Assembly: GCF_000003815.2 (NCBI RefSeq)
Contig: NC_049993.1
Location: forward strand, 14,904,430 to 14,968,429
Source: Branchiostoma floridae
Taxonomy: Eukaryota; Chordata; Leptocardii; Amphioxiformes; Branchiostomatidae
Direction of reading: 5' to 3'
Length of the DNA stretch: 64,000 nucleotides
The position numbers were made by a program, and so were the translations under genes. Under the pieces are notes generated by a model. It searched no databases and had not been told where the DNA came from. It saw only the letters and a list, made by a program, of their open reading frames with translations. Positions 1 to 12,599 of this stretch are shown piece after piece. Within the stretch, counting starts at the first letter, position 1, and the number at the start of each line of letters is the position of its first letter.

Positions 1-754
1 CTTGAATAGGCCTTGAAATAACTTTGGGCCATCTTACGACGTATATATTATAGCACTGTGGAATCTTTGAATTTTTTTTTCGACTGTGCAGGTAATAATT
101 ATAATTATAGAGAAAAACCTATTCAAGAAATAAACTTCATGAATCAAGCGATATCAATTTAAATCTAATATTTTCGGAGATTATTTCCATATTCAATCAA
201 CAGACATTCTAATTTAGGGCTGGTATAGCTTATTGAACGGGCAATCATACAATGATTCAGGCCATTATGAAGTTTAATAATGATTCAAAGCCATATTTTT
301 TGGACATTATTTTATGTTATTGTGTCAATAGAATTTTTAGAGGGAGCTTTGTGATTGAAACGTAGAATGCATTCAAATATTCCTGTGTATGTGAAAATCA
401 TCGTCCATTTTTCTCCAGTGTCGATAACGTTAATGTTCAACCGAAATTATTTGATACAGAAATATTCGTACACTAACGAGATGGCTAGACAGAGATATCG
501 GTCATTCGTAACTCGTTCAATTATCAGTTAAGCAAAACCACTATGTGGCTGGATGTTCTCAGAACGTCGATAACAGACGGCCATTTGCACCCATGGGTTT
601 CCGTTTAGGAGGAAATCAGATTTACCTGTGACTGTTTGTTGAATGTGTATAGAAATCTCCGTCTGTGATCACATTAACACGGCGCCAACCAGATCTAAGG
701 ATACAGCCGATCAGCGTGAATTGGTCGGAAGACGCCCATTTGTGTTATTTCAGG
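1..754. other. AT-rich non-coding sequence, no gene seen
   Basis: I see no exon with convincing splice sites, no RNA gene and no clear repeat before the MITE that begins at 755. The short open frame starting near 665 runs into the MITE and low-complexity T-rich sequence and has no recognisable protein character. Confidence 0.5.
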
Positions 755-1241
755 TGGTATCTCACTGCTCTTGAGGCACCAGTGCCGCATTGTGGAGTTT
801 CTTCACTGCGGCACTGTTGTGTTATTTTCGCCGACTTTTTATTTATCTATTTATTTTTTTTTATTTTATTTATTTTTGTTTTAAAATCAGGTTCGTAGGG
901 CCTGATTTTACCATCATGAAGATGAAAAGCGGCCCACAGCGATAACTGTAGCAGCATCTCTTCTCCCTAAGCCAGAAACATCAAGCTTAGGCAAGCTGGA
1001 CTTAACTGACTGAATAGGAGAAACAGGGGTTACGATGCTACTAGCTATAGGGAAATGCCCTACCCCATTTTGATTTTTTTTAATTTAGATGTTGCAAAAT
1101 ACGTAAACGTATGATAGTCTTAGAAGACAACAAAGTGCACAACACGTAAGAAATTCCGTTCTTTATCTCTGAAGAAATTCGTTGAGTAATATTTTGAACC
1201 CCGCATTGCCGCACCGGTCCCCCAAGTACAGTGAGGTACAA
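755..1241. mobile_element. MITE family A, copy 1 (inverted-repeat element)
   Basis: The left end reads GGTATCTCACTGCTCTTGAG and continues into GGCACCAGTGCCGC. The right end (about 1205-1241), reverse-complemented, reads GTACCTCACTGTACTTGGG followed by GACCGGTGCGGCA, so the termini form an imperfect inverted repeat of about 40 bp. The same termini recur at 16226-16464, so this is a dispersed family. The interior is T-rich and holds a perfect 9-bp stem hairpin (883-891 with 901-909). No transposase is encoded. Target duplications are not clear, so the superfamily is unassigned. Confidence 0.65.
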
Positions 1242-4200
1242 CCCAATTCGATATGTCACCTTCAATTCTTCAATCCATATCATCATAATCTAACAATCAT
1301 GTGGCGTCTTGCCCTTTAAAGTAGCCATTACCATACACGGTACATGAAACACCACGGTTAGACTACCTATATTTGTATAGACGACATTTAGCCTTTAGAA
1401 GATGTTCTTTTTTGACGGTAAACCTTTTAAAACGTCTTCTGAAATGGATCGAATTAAGATCGACAAAGGTGATTATGTATCAAAGTCTGCAAAGCCAGAT
1501 AAAACATTACGTTTGGGGGATGGTATTTTGCGTGGTATTCAATGTTCAGTGGTGACATAGTGATCTTATGGTTAGGAATGATAAGTATGAATCATTGACA
1601 TGTCTTGATGATTTGTCCTCGGAAAGGTTGTTGGTACTAATGTCTTCAATTGACTTTCAAGTGTAAAATAGGTCTTAGCTTCGGCTAGGTATGCCGATCA
1701 GATAGGGCATTAAATGGAGGTTTAGTGTTAAAAGCCGACGCCAAAACACCGCAAATACGATTTCTGATAAGATTATGGGTCCACGCCGGTGTGAGTCGAT
1801 AAAATAAGAAGTTCAGACATTCAGATTGTACTCCTCAATACAAACATCTGACGTGTTACGCAATCAGGCTGTTTACTAGATATGGGAAATACAATGTACA
1901 GATAGAAGCAAAACGAGGAAAGCCTTTGAAGTACATATAAGGAGAAGATCAATTCAACTTCAATGTAGGAAAACATAACGTTTCTCGTGTTTTTGTGGTA
2001 TTATTGTACAAATAGTTCATATTTTTGTACAATGTGAATTAATTAAGAAATGAAGTTTTATCATCGTTCCTTGTGACGTCGCGTAATTTGTTTATTGATA
2101 AATACAAAAATTTGATCATGTTACGTTGTATGCGTTCCAAATACATGTACATTTTTTCTGATTCTCTCTAGTTTATTGAAAAACTGAAGAAAAAAAGAAC
2201 GTGTTCACCACGGCATTTAATAACTACATAATAAAATATCGGTAAATTTTACCGTGGTGAGTAACACACATTATTAAGTACAGTTTGCGTACAGCCCATT
2301 ACGTAAAGTCCCTCGTCTACTCTTTTCGTCTATGCTTCAACAATCAGATGCTAAATGTTATAGATACTACTATTCATTACCCCAACGCATGACCACTCAT
2401 CGGCAAAAAAACTATAGTATTTCAATGGAAATGTTACATCTGACATTTGATGATTCGTCAAGGCTAATAAATCAGGAGTCTAATACCCTATGTGGCCATT
2501 TGGCTGAACTCTCTTTAGGGTAAAACGCCCACGCAAAGCTGCCCTCCCACTTAAAACTAATGTCAAGGATTCAGACAACGGTGGTCGTTTGTCAGACGAT
2601 CATTGCGTTTGGTACGCTTGGGTTGCCGGCTAAAGCCACGGGCGTTTATTCTGGTTTTGCTTGCACGCACTTTGTATCAAACTCTTACTGCAGTGAGACC
2701 TCTGTACAACCGTGGAATGATCCACTGTGGTATTTTTTTGGGGGGGACTTTAGAAAATGATAACCGGGCATTCAATAAAATGATTTTAAAGATTTGCTGA
2801 AATAGGGAATGAGCATACACGGCTTATACCAGACTACTTCAAAATCTTATAAATATTCTAATCATGATAGTGGAGATATCTAAAGATCAAATAAGGGACA
2901 ATTGAAAACTGAGCATGTCAGTGGATTGCAAAATTACAGTTTCCAAAAACATAAGGCACGGATATGTTTTGATAACATTACTGTTTAACGAATCCCAGTT
3001 ACAAACTTACTGCTATATAATAAAATAAAAAAGTGCTTTGGTTGGATAGCCGACTTTTTTAAACAGTGAATATAATCTATGTTAAACTTGGTTATGTATG
3101 ATTTGTGAAACAAAACTGGATTTTAGCGTATACGAATGACTTTTTTTGCTCGGTAATTTGCCATTCAACTTTTTTCACCTTTATCAAAGGGAACATCCAA
3201 GGATGCCATTACATCTTTAATGTTTACGGAATGCTTAGTTGCAGCTTGGTCGCAGGAAGGTCACCGACGTAGTCGTATAGGAGTTTAACCAATTGCAAGC
3301 CTAGCTATATAGTGCAGCAGACAGCATCTAAAATGTTCATGAGCTGACAGTGTGATTGAGTGTAATGGGTAGTTCACACACCAAAGAGATACAATCTCGT
3401 CTGGCGAATACCTCGTTAAAGTTGTCCTTAGCGGCCCGCAAGAGGGTATTTTTCTAAAACCAAACAAAGACTTACAAATTGCTTGCAAGTACCAATAACA
3501 GGCAATGGTTTGCAGAGAATTGCTTTATTCATCGGGGACTTGCAAAGCAATCAAACACACTCTGTAGGAAATACATGATGTTTTAAAAGTCATTTGTATC
3601 ATCAGTGCCGTGATAATTTTGATGAAGTCTTAAGTATATCTTATTGAAGAGATTGCTTAATACTCAATTATAACTAAATATTGGCCTCACAGTAATAAGA
3701 ATACGTAATCACAGACGATGTTGGAAAATGATCCAATATATCAAATGTATTTAAACAGTCCCAAGGATACAAAAACACATTAAGTGTTCCTGGCAGTACA
3801 AATCAAATAAGCTTATAAATTGCGAGTCATGGTCTAAAAGTATAATTACAATGATATATGATTGTAATATCTCACTACATTTTGTTACAATGAATGGTAT
3901 ATAAAAGATGTACAAGTTCGATTTTTTAAGAAAGTTAAAAAATGCATAAGAAAACCGAATTTAACTGTGTTAAATTGCTAAGAAAATAAGAATATGCAAT
4001 ACTGACTTAGGCCCACATCACTTATATTAAAATATAGCGTTCTGCCATTTTCTGCTCGAAGGTTTTTATTCGTTTTTTTTCCGTTAGTCGAGACTTTGAA
4101 GGATTGTATATATCATTAATTGAGACTGTCTAAAGAGGCAAACTCACCAGTCCTTGTCCTTCGACCATTAATGTAATGGCGCGAGGAAGCCTTCAGCAAA

Positions 4201-5564
4201 TGTTAGATATAAATTATGATATTTATCACGCCAAATGCTCAGTACAGTTCAGTAACCGGCGACCAGATGGAATATGGTTAATGTTAGATAGTAGGTATTT
4301 GAGTTTTCGTTACTCCAATTTGATTATTTATGGTCTGTTGGTTGTGTTTTTCTATTTTATTTGAATATCGTGTCATTTTTTTCAACTCATTAAAAAAATG
4401 AATTTTTGACAGGATGTAAATAAAAACGTTAATCAATCTCAAACTACAAGTTTGCCTTGAACGTAGAAAATTATGACATAAAATGATAATTTCATACAAT
4501 GTATTATTAAAGATGATACAAAATGCAATGCTATATAAATTTTTCTTTTGATGTGAATCGACATAAATGGCTTAAGTTTGGATAACCAAGCGACCATTTC
4601 TAGAACTGCACGGGTGTATTGTCAAGTTATTTATCGACTGATCTACTATCCGATGCAAAAGGGGTTCGTCTTTCATATTCTTGCAGTAAAATAACTTACA
4701 GGAGTAAAATATTGAGTAACTACTGATAAATAGCTGGGCCCACTACATTAGATCACCGGTGTATAAAGCTATGTCTGGTGGTATATACGTGCCATAAAAC
4801 AAATATCGATTTATGAAAGTTTTCTTGTTATTCTTTTCTGGGTTCGTTAAATTTTACGTCTTTGGTTATATAACTAGTGGAGTGTGTCTATCATGTTATC
4901 CGCCAGTCAGGTATATCTAATAACTGAAGTAGTAACGGTTATAATAGACTTAAAGGCGGCACGATGGCACACTAGGTTGGTGAAGTGAAGTGCGTGTCAT
5001 TATTCTAAACATATGTCGACGTTACAGATTTTTTAAGGAATAGTATGCTAGTTATTCTGGTCATATTTTCCGATAACGTCATCAAAGAGAATACTTTAGT
5101 TTAGTCATATTGAATTGTGGATGATATTCTTAATGAAATTGTATTTTATCCATGTACCAAATAAATAAAATGGCAAATAAAGTTGAAAAATACATTGTTA
5201 GACCTAAAGTTAGAGATTTTCGTGAAAAATGTTTCGTGAAAAAAGCTTCCATATTACACAAAACTGGAAAACAGGCAAACTATGTAACATTTTTCACAAC
5301 TAAAGTTTACGAAAACTTACTGAATTTGGTGGCCCTAGCGTAATTCCAAGTTGACCAACGCAACAGTGTCGTGGGAGGATCTAAGATCTAAGATAAGATA
5401 AGCGTAGGCAGTTCTGGCTATTCAACATGATAATTGGAAGCCCCCCCCCCCTAATATGAATAGGGTTAAAATGGTTGCCATCATATCGTTGACTTTAATT
5501 TTGCGATATTGTGCAAATGGCGATTCTTAGAAAGTTTCTGAAACAAAATCGCCATTTTGCGTTG
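1242..5564. other. Non-coding stretch, no gene seen
   Basis: Only short open frames of unrelated composition occur; none shows domain-like sequence or plausible splice context. A small imperfect hairpin (stem around 2202-2212 with 2252-2265, ends resembling GTTCACCACGG) is the only structure noticed. Confidence 0.5.
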
Positions 5565-5567
5565 TTA

Positions 5568-5756
5568 TACCCCCCTCACATTAGGCGCGATTCGATCGGA
5601 CGACGAGTCTGCGAGCTCTAAATTACGAGGAGGCATGACCCTGATGGCAAGGGGGGGCTCTGCCATTTCTTCGTCGGCATCAGGGTCATGCCTCCTCGTA
5701 AATTAGAGCTCGCAGACTCGTCGTCCGATCGAATCGTGCCTAATGTGAGGGGGGTA
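5568..5756. mobile_element. Snap-back MITE, PIF/Harbinger-like (3-bp TTA target duplication)
   Basis: The element starts TACCCCCCTCACATTAGGC and ends with the exact reverse complement. It is flanked by TTA on both sides (5565-5567 and 5757-5759). Nearly the whole element is a foldback: two arms of about 80 bp, almost perfect complements, enclose a short loop near 5645-5680. A TTA/TWA target duplication is typical of PIF/Harbinger MITEs. There is no coding capacity; the minus-strand open frame crossing it (to 5863) is an accident of the palindrome. Confidence 0.8.
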
Positions 5757-6732
5757 TTAGGCATACCATCTACCCGGCTTTCAAAAACTGTGTCAGAAAG
5801 TAAAAAACAGTCCATTAACACAACTGTATCCACCCATAGAGGCTGAAAACTCAATTGACGCAAATCATTTCGCCATTCTTTATCTCCAAAAGAATAATCA
5901 AACCCAATGGAAACCGAAATTGGAAAACGGACGTATCATCACTCAACGTTTTCCATTTTTATTTCACCCCCGTGAAAGTGCTCCGTGAGTTGAAGTACAT
6001 CAATGTTCTGTACTGATATTGATCTGGGTATGGATATGGCCCTCCATCTAGGACTGACGTCTGCTCACTCATCACCTGCTATCGCCTTTATAGCCGAACA
6101 ATAGAGTGGAAATGTACAGACGCGTCTGTATATAATACGTCGGCACTTCATGAAATTAAAGTATTCGTCTTGTCTGGTATAGAAGCGTATCCATACGGAA
6201 CAGTAGTTTAAACATAATATAAGGTTATCTTTTATGACGAATGTAGGTAAGGAATGAGCATATAACATTGCATTTTTAAATGTAAGATATCACTGTTCAA
6301 CAGTAAGGCATTAGGCATCTTTTTTATTTAGTTTTTGGGATTGAATTGTATTTGAGTAAGGTATCTTAGCATGCGTAAAGTATGCTTGATTCGCTGTTCA
6401 TCCTTAACACGTGTTCGAAAAGATACAATTCACGTTGGCTTTCCGAAGAAGTGAATAAAATGTTTTTCTAGCCTCATTTTATCAGTTAAACGACGTCGAA
6501 AATATACATCAATGAAAGTTATTTTTTTATCATTCTTCTGTCGTAAAAGTAGAGCGCAGCAGGTGCACATACTTCTTGAAAGCAAGTTGTTGAAAGATAA
6601 ATAATTAGTTTCTTTTGAAATATGACTGAAAGGGCTTTTTATTATGGGTAAAGGCATCAATGTCAACTTCCTTTCACCGAACCAACTCCATTAGCGTTCC
6701 TCCAGCTGATCGGAAACGATCGAAACTCTGGC

Positions 6733-7230
6733 ATTGTAACTCCATTTAGGGAGTTTAATCAATCACAAGAGAGAGGCATCCCCGAAGCAAGTTCTTCATT
6801 ATAACGTGGAGGCACATGTTCTGGCATTGAGCCTAAGGACCCATTTGGAGACAGTATATTAGCAAAACATTTAGTTTGTCTTTAAAAACAAAGTTGTGGA
6901 ATTTGATTTCATTTTGGCTTTATTTCGGGAGTTGAATCAATCACAAGAGAGTGGCATCCCGGAAGCAAGTTATCCATTATAACGCGGGGGTACTCTTCTG
7001 GTAGTGAGCCTTAGGACCTATTTAGAGACAGAATTTTTTTTTTCAAAACATTTAGGTTGTCTTTTAAAACATAGTTGATGGGATTTGATTTCATTTAGTC
7101 TTTATTTAGGGATTTTAATCAATCACAAGAGATAGGAATTTCTCCATTATAACGTAGAGACACTCTTCTGGCATTGAGCCTAAGGAACCATTTAGAGACA
7201 GTATTTGGGCGAAACGTTTAGTTAACTTCA
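6733..7230. repeat. Three-copy tandem repeat, about 180-bp period
   Basis: The phrase ATCAATCACAAGAGA with its surroundings recurs three times, with copies beginning near 6749, 6928 and 7109 (spacing 179 and 181). Shared blocks include CATTATAACG and TTGAGCCTAAGGA. The copies have diverged. No coding content is seen. Confidence 0.75.
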
Positions 7231-7239
7231 CTGTCAGTG

Positions 7240-8530
7240 GCCGGTATTCAATTGAAAATAGTTTAATCTTTGGAAACGGTGTAAACAAATTGACAATGTA
7301 TTTTCAGCCAGCTAGCGATTTGATACACTGTACTGCCATTTTATTGAACTTAGAAGTATATTAAAACCCTCGATTGGTACAATAGAAGCCAGCTAATTGC
7401 ACAGCGGATCACCGCACACTTCTGATTATTGCACCGAATCCCAAAATACTGTGGTGGTGAAGTGCAGCTAAGATAACTTTGCGTTGTTGCACCAGCCGGA
7501 TAAATGCACGGATTATGCTGACAAATTGGATGTACAATTAAACGGCTTCTACTGTATTAACATTTTAATTTTTTGCACATGGTATGATCAAATGTTTCAG
7601 TCTTTAGCCTTTTCTACATCTTCTTTACACAGTTATTCATGTAAATTGCAATATTTCAAACTGAATTAGAACCGTTTTGTAGAGAGCATTTTTTTTAAAT
7701 AAAATGGATGTAAGCAAAATTTCGTAAGCATTTCAAGATTTGAATCGTAAGAATATCTTCATTTCTGTACACTTTTGAACTACCATCCATACAGACAAAT
7801 TAAGTTTACAATTACAGACACCCCCTGGCAACATTAAATAGAGACTGGAGAAGACACAAGTTGCCTGATACTTAAAAACTGTTAATGTCGTCACTTGTCA
7901 CTGGCGACACTGGATCTACCTGAATTCAGTTATCCGTTTAAGATTTTATTTACAAAGTTTAACAAAATGAACTTTCATGCCGAGATTCTATTACTTATAC
8001 TTTAATAATTTGCTATGGAAGAAGGGGGGTATCATCACAAGTTAAGATCCAGTAATAATCGAAAGCTACGGCACATATTATCTAATATCGCAAAAGAGTT
8101 TTTTTTTTCATCAGCCACCACTTCGTCCATTTTTGTTGATGGAGGGCAACTGATGGCGTAACGATGTACTAGAAACTCAATTTCAGCCGAACCATTCTTT
8201 ATATCTTCGCCATTAATCGATCGAGGGACCTCCTGACACGATCCAAAACCCTCTCTCTGTGCGGGAGGAGAACATATGCGCCATAAGGCCTGGTCATTTC
8301 TCGGTCATAAAGCCAGGAAATGGGGCGGGGAATACAACCCAGACTTGCTGACAGATAGGTTAGGTCACCGCCGACAGTAGATGGGGGACGGCGTCAATTA
8401 CGTTTGTCCCTTGGGAAGGGCAAACGTGATCCCCCTTAGATGTCAATGACACCATTATACACTTCTGACCGTATAGTTACAGCTACATTTCTACGGGATG
8501 TCGACCTCATTACACAGGACTACGATCGAA
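7240..8530. other. Non-coding stretch, no gene seen
   Basis: No convincing exon. A more GC-rich block at about 8215-8430 stands out from its AT-rich neighbours but has no open frame worth reporting. Confidence 0.45.
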
Positions 8531-8672
8531 GTTTTTTTTTTTTTTTCTATTCGCTTTTGGACAGTAGTCTTTTACCTTTTGTAAAGTGCCTTTTCACAAC
8601 GTCGAGGGCACGGCGGGTATTGAACTCGGGACCTCTAAATGTTTAGCCGATAGCTCTACGAGTTACGCCAAA
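8531..8672 (-). mobile_element. tRNA-derived SINE (minus strand) with poly(A) tail
   Basis: Read on the minus strand, the sequence opens TGGCGTAACTCGTAGAGC (A-box-like), then GGTCCCGAGTTCAATACC (close to a B box, 8618-8636), then a body containing GGCACTTTAC, and ends in a 16-base A run (T run at 8531-8546 on the plus strand). The head and body phrases are shared with the element at 35938-36215, so they belong to one family. It is not a functional tRNA: no cloverleaf can be closed. Confidence 0.7.
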
Positions 8673-8700
8673 CACGAAAAGATACATTTTAAAGAGTGCT

Positions 8701-9085
8701 AAATAAATTTCATTGATAAAAAGAGAATATTTTTGCACGTTGTATGTTTTAATGATTTTATCTTGATCACACTCACACATTGTGCTCATAAAAAACAGGA
8801 ATTGAAAAACACGATTTAGTTCTCAGCTAGATTGCAGTGCAATCGCCATCGCCACGTTGAGAAAGGTCTTATAGTCTTGTACCCGTGCTCAATGAATTCT
8901 ATTGGTAAAAAGTGAATCTTTTTGCACTTTGTTGTCTTTTTTGTCTGACATAGTATGCTAAGAAATTCAAGGCTGCTAAAATACAATTTGAATCGCAGCG
9001 ACGTCTCAGTGTAATCGCCATTACGTAGACAGGGGTCTTATGGACTTGTATTCGTGTAATATTGATTTTTTGTGCAAAGTCTCGA
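8701..9085. repeat. Diverged tandem repeat, about 188-bp period
   Basis: Two units begin near 8705 and 8893, sharing GATAAAAAGAGAAT / GGTAAAAAGTGAAT followed by TTTTTGCAC, and a second shared block GTCTTATAGTCTTGTA / GTCTTATGGACTTGTA. A third partial unit starts near 9055. The 110-codon frame starting at 9040 begins inside this repeat. Confidence 0.55.
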
Positions 9086-9588
9086 AGATTCTAAGTGTAT
9101 TGATGGTGGCATTTAAAATCTGGTCCGCTGTTGTAGATAGATCAGCAGATCCATCGGCGGGTTGTCAGTACTCAGAGCCAATGTATTCAGCGTACAGTGG
9201 CGACATATCTAAGCTGGCCACCTTCAACGAATTCAATTACTTCAATAACAAGAGTCTTACACGTGAACTCGATACGAGGCTATCGCTGGTTCTCTATATT
9301 CTTCCGGGTAATTGCAATAGCCATGCTCTATACCGAGAAGACGAGACAAATTATATTCTAACTGTCTCCTAGATGATAATAATTTGTCAGTATCTAAAAG
9401 ATAAGATTAAACATTAACGAAAACACCCCTGCTGCGTGACTACAAAAGAAAATAACTCTTTTTTTACTGGAAGTCTAGCTGATAGTCCTCTGCCCATCCC
9501 ATGTTGAACATTGCCATTTAGATGACACTGATACATTTGTTTACTTTGGGGGGGCTTAAGTACTTTAAAAGCACCTATCTGAATATCT

Positions 9589-9616
9589 TCTATCTACCTA
9601 TCTATCATTCTCTCTA
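9589..9616. repeat. Degenerate CTAT microsatellite
   Basis: Short run of TCTATCTACCTATCTATC-type sequence followed by CTCTCTATAGCTAGC, close to the left edge of the N gap. It may have contributed to the assembly break. Confidence 0.6.
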
Positions 9617-9708
9617 TAGCTAGCTATGTGGGAGAGACTGGCATTCTGGTATAGAAATCTTTAGCTGTAGCTGAAGCTGTATGGATGACTCAATTAGGAT
9701 TCTATCAT

Positions 9709-10153
9709 NNNNNNNNNNNNNNNNNNNNNNNNNNNNNNNNNNNNNNNNNNNNNNNNNNNNNNNNNNNNNNNNNNNNNNNNNNNNNNNNNNNNNNNNNNNN
9801 NNNNNNNNNNNNNNNNNNNNNNNNNNNNNNNNNNNNNNNNNNNNNNNNNNNNNNNNNNNNNNNNNNNNNNNNNNNNNNNNNNNNNNNNNNNNNNNNNNNN
9901 NNNNNNNNNNNNNNNNNNNNNNNNNNNNNNNNNNNNNNNNNNNNNNNNNNNNNNNNNNNNNNNNNNNNNNNNNNNNNNNNNNNNNNNNNNNNNNNNNNNN
10001 NNNNNNNNNNNNNNNNNNNNNNNNNNNNNNNNNNNNNNNNNNNNNNNNNNNNNNNNNNNNNNNNNNNNNNNNNNNNNNNNNNNNNNNNNNNNNNNNNNNN
10101 NNNNNNNNNNNNNNNNNNNNNNNNNNNNNNNNNNNNNNNNNNNNNNNNNNNNN
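9709..10153. other. Assembly gap (445 N)
   Basis: Run of N. Open frames that span it are artefacts. Confidence 0.99.
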
Positions 10154-11339
10154 CATGTCGCGAACAAGAGAGCTAACCCTTTTATAAAATCATAGTTTTT
10201 TATAAGATATCAAAAAGAAGCCGGCAATGGAAACCCATTATCTCATAACAAAAAAAATGGGTTTTAAGTATAATCTTTTTGGTATGTAAGTATCGGTTGT
10301 AAGCAAAAATATTAGTTGCTTCCGAACAAGGAATTACGATTATTCACTCTCACACTACAAAATAGTTGCAAAATCGTTAACCACATTTCTTGACATCCCA
10401 CCATTTATTAAATGGATTTCTTAAAATCTTAGGTATTATTTCTATTGGACAGTTCCGACAAATCAAAGCTCTGTCATAAAGTAAGTTGCTATTTAAAGGC
10501 CGCACTGACTCAGAAATATTCGCTATCAGCTCTTTGTCCTTGATGTTTGATAGCCGAAAAGAGGGGCATCTTTCATGATAAACAACGGTCATGCTTTTAA
10601 TGTGTCAAACTGGTCACCAAAATTCTTAGCAATCGCCAATACTCTTTAGACCTTGTTCTTTAACGATTAATGTTGTTTATCTTTATCACTAATTACCTCA
10701 TGTATTCTTCTCCTGTCTTCATTCATCATTAGGTAACCTGTTGATTCACAGGCAATGGCATTGCCTTTACTTTTCAAATGAATAAATCATTGCAAGTCCC
10801 TCGAGAAGAATACTGGAGCCACAGTGGCTTCAGGCAACTCATGCGCACATACATCAAACGTTACACGCAAAGAGGAACGAACTTTCCGTTGCCTTGAGTA
10901 CGAATCCAGCGTGTTAAAAAGTTACAGATAGAGAGATAGGGTGTAAAAGTCAAATCCATAAGCCCTAAAAGCTTTTTTAGTCTTCATCGCGTTGGCCTCT
11001 TTTTGCTAACAAGTATCAAGGGGGCAATTATCTTTCATAATGGGAATCTACTTCAAGATCTTGGAAAATTAAGGACATCAATCTTTTCGAGTTTTTAGAT
11101 TGTTATCTCAGTGGGATATATGGCCATGAACGATTGTAACTGATGACTCTAAAAACTCATAATTGATCCCCAAAGATATTTAAAAGTATGAATAAGAATA
11201 TTTGCTTCTAGCACCCAGAGGTATTGGACAAATGTAAATTTGTATAATGTTGTACCGATGACCGATGCTAATACATATCGCAACCAAGACTGAGTAAATT
11301 CTTTGTATCTAATAAACTAGTTCGAAAACCACGTCCTTT
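10154..11339. other. Non-coding stretch, no gene seen
   Basis: AT-rich sequence without recognisable exons or repeats up to the hAT-like MITE. Confidence 0.45.
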
Positions 11340-11347
11340 GTGGCAAG

Positions 11348-11812
11348 TAGGGATGCGTACCTAAACCCACGTTTAGGTACAGGTCCGGATTCGAATCCAG
11401 AGGTTTAGGTACAGGTCCGGACCTAATGAGTCCGGACCTGAATGCATGGCATTGAATATTATATCATAATATTATATTATAATATGTTATAAAGGCAAAA
11501 CAATGTATTAAGAAGGATAGAAGCATGTTTGAACCAATAAAACGTGTTTATTATGGTAGACACATGATGCAACAAAAATTTGACCCTTACAAAATTGTTG
11601 TTTTTCCCTCACTGGGGCTCAGAGACTGCAATGGTAATTTCACAGTAATTTTATCTGTCAAAGTGGCCATCCCCTGACCTGTTATCCTGCCTGGCTTGCA
11701 CTAATTAGATACAGATCCAGTACCGGTACACCAGTGTTCCGGTAATTTTGTACCTGTACCTAATTGATTGTACCGGTACTGTATCGGTACACTGTACCGG
11801 TACACATCCCTA
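11348..11812. mobile_element. hAT-like non-autonomous element with perfect 8-bp target duplication
   Basis: The element begins TAGGGATGCGTACC and ends GGTACACATCCCTA, an imperfect terminal inverted repeat. It is flanked by identical 8-bp direct repeats GTGGCAAG (11340-11347 and 11813-11820). An 8-bp duplication and TAGGGATG-type ends fit hAT non-autonomous elements. The interior has subterminal repeats built on TACCGGTAC and on AGGTCCGGA, which may be transposase-binding motifs (inference). There is no coding capacity. Confidence 0.85.
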
Positions 11813-12064
11813 GTGGCAAGATATAACAAAATGTTAGGCTTGAGCTAATTTTGAATCCATTGTAGTCATTTATAGTTAGTTGATAGGAAATAGTAACGCA
11901 TCGGTGGTTCAAAACATGTTGCCAATATCGATTAGAAAGTAAAAATTCAACACTCCATTTGACCAGTTTGTGACGTGTCGGTGGTATGTTTGCATATTTC
12001 TTTCGTGAACAGTTACCAACAGGCCGATTGAGATAACTGCTTTATCTCAGCGACTCCTTGTGTA

Positions 12065-12596
12065 GCTGCTGCGACAGTGTTCCAGTGCTGCTGTGACAGT
12101 GTTCCAGTGCTGCTGCGACAGTGTTCCAGTGCTGCTGTGACAGTGTTCCAGTGCTGCTGTGACAGTGTTCCAGTGCTGCTGTGACAGCGTTCCAGTGCTG
12201 CTGTGACAGTGTTCCAGTGCTGCTGGGACAGCGTTCCAGTGCTGCTGTGACAGTGTTCCAGTGCTGCTGCGACAGTGTTCCAGTGCTGCTGTGACAGCGT
12301 TCCAGTGCTGCTGGGACAGTGTTCCAGTGCTGCTGAGACAGTGTTCCAGTGCTGCTGTGACAGCGTTCCAGTGCTGCTGGGACAGCGTTCCAGTGCTGCT
12401 GTGACAGTGTTCCAGTGCTGCTGGGACAGTGTTCCAGTGCTGCTGGGACAGTGTTCCAGTGCTGCTGGGACAGTGTTCCAGTGCTGCTGGGACAGTGTTC
12501 CAGTGCTGCTGTGACAGTGTTCCAGTGCTGCTGGGACAGTGTTCCAGTGCTGCTGGGACAGTGTTCCAGTGCTGCTGGGACAGTGTTCCAGTGCTC
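12065..12596. repeat. 22-bp minisatellite, about 24 copies
   Basis: The unit GACAGTGTTCCAGTGCTGCT plus two variable bases repeats without interruption. Variation is confined to two positions: the base before GACA (C, T, G or A) and T or C in CAG(T/C)GTT. Because 22 is not a multiple of 3, a stop-free unit stays open in several frames, which explains the long frames on both strands (a minus-strand 209-codon frame at 12013-12642 and overlapping plus-strand frames). I see no evidence that any is expressed. Confidence 0.95.
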
Positions 12597-12599
12597 CGT

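Noticed and set aside
5618-5863. 81-codon minus-strand frame
   Set aside because: Half of it is one arm of the foldback MITE.
9040-9372. 110-codon plus-strand frame
   Set aside because: It begins inside a tandem repeat, has no recognisable motif or splice context, and its length is within chance for this composition.
9620-10187. Open frames spanning 9620-10187
   Set aside because: They consist mainly of N from the assembly gap.
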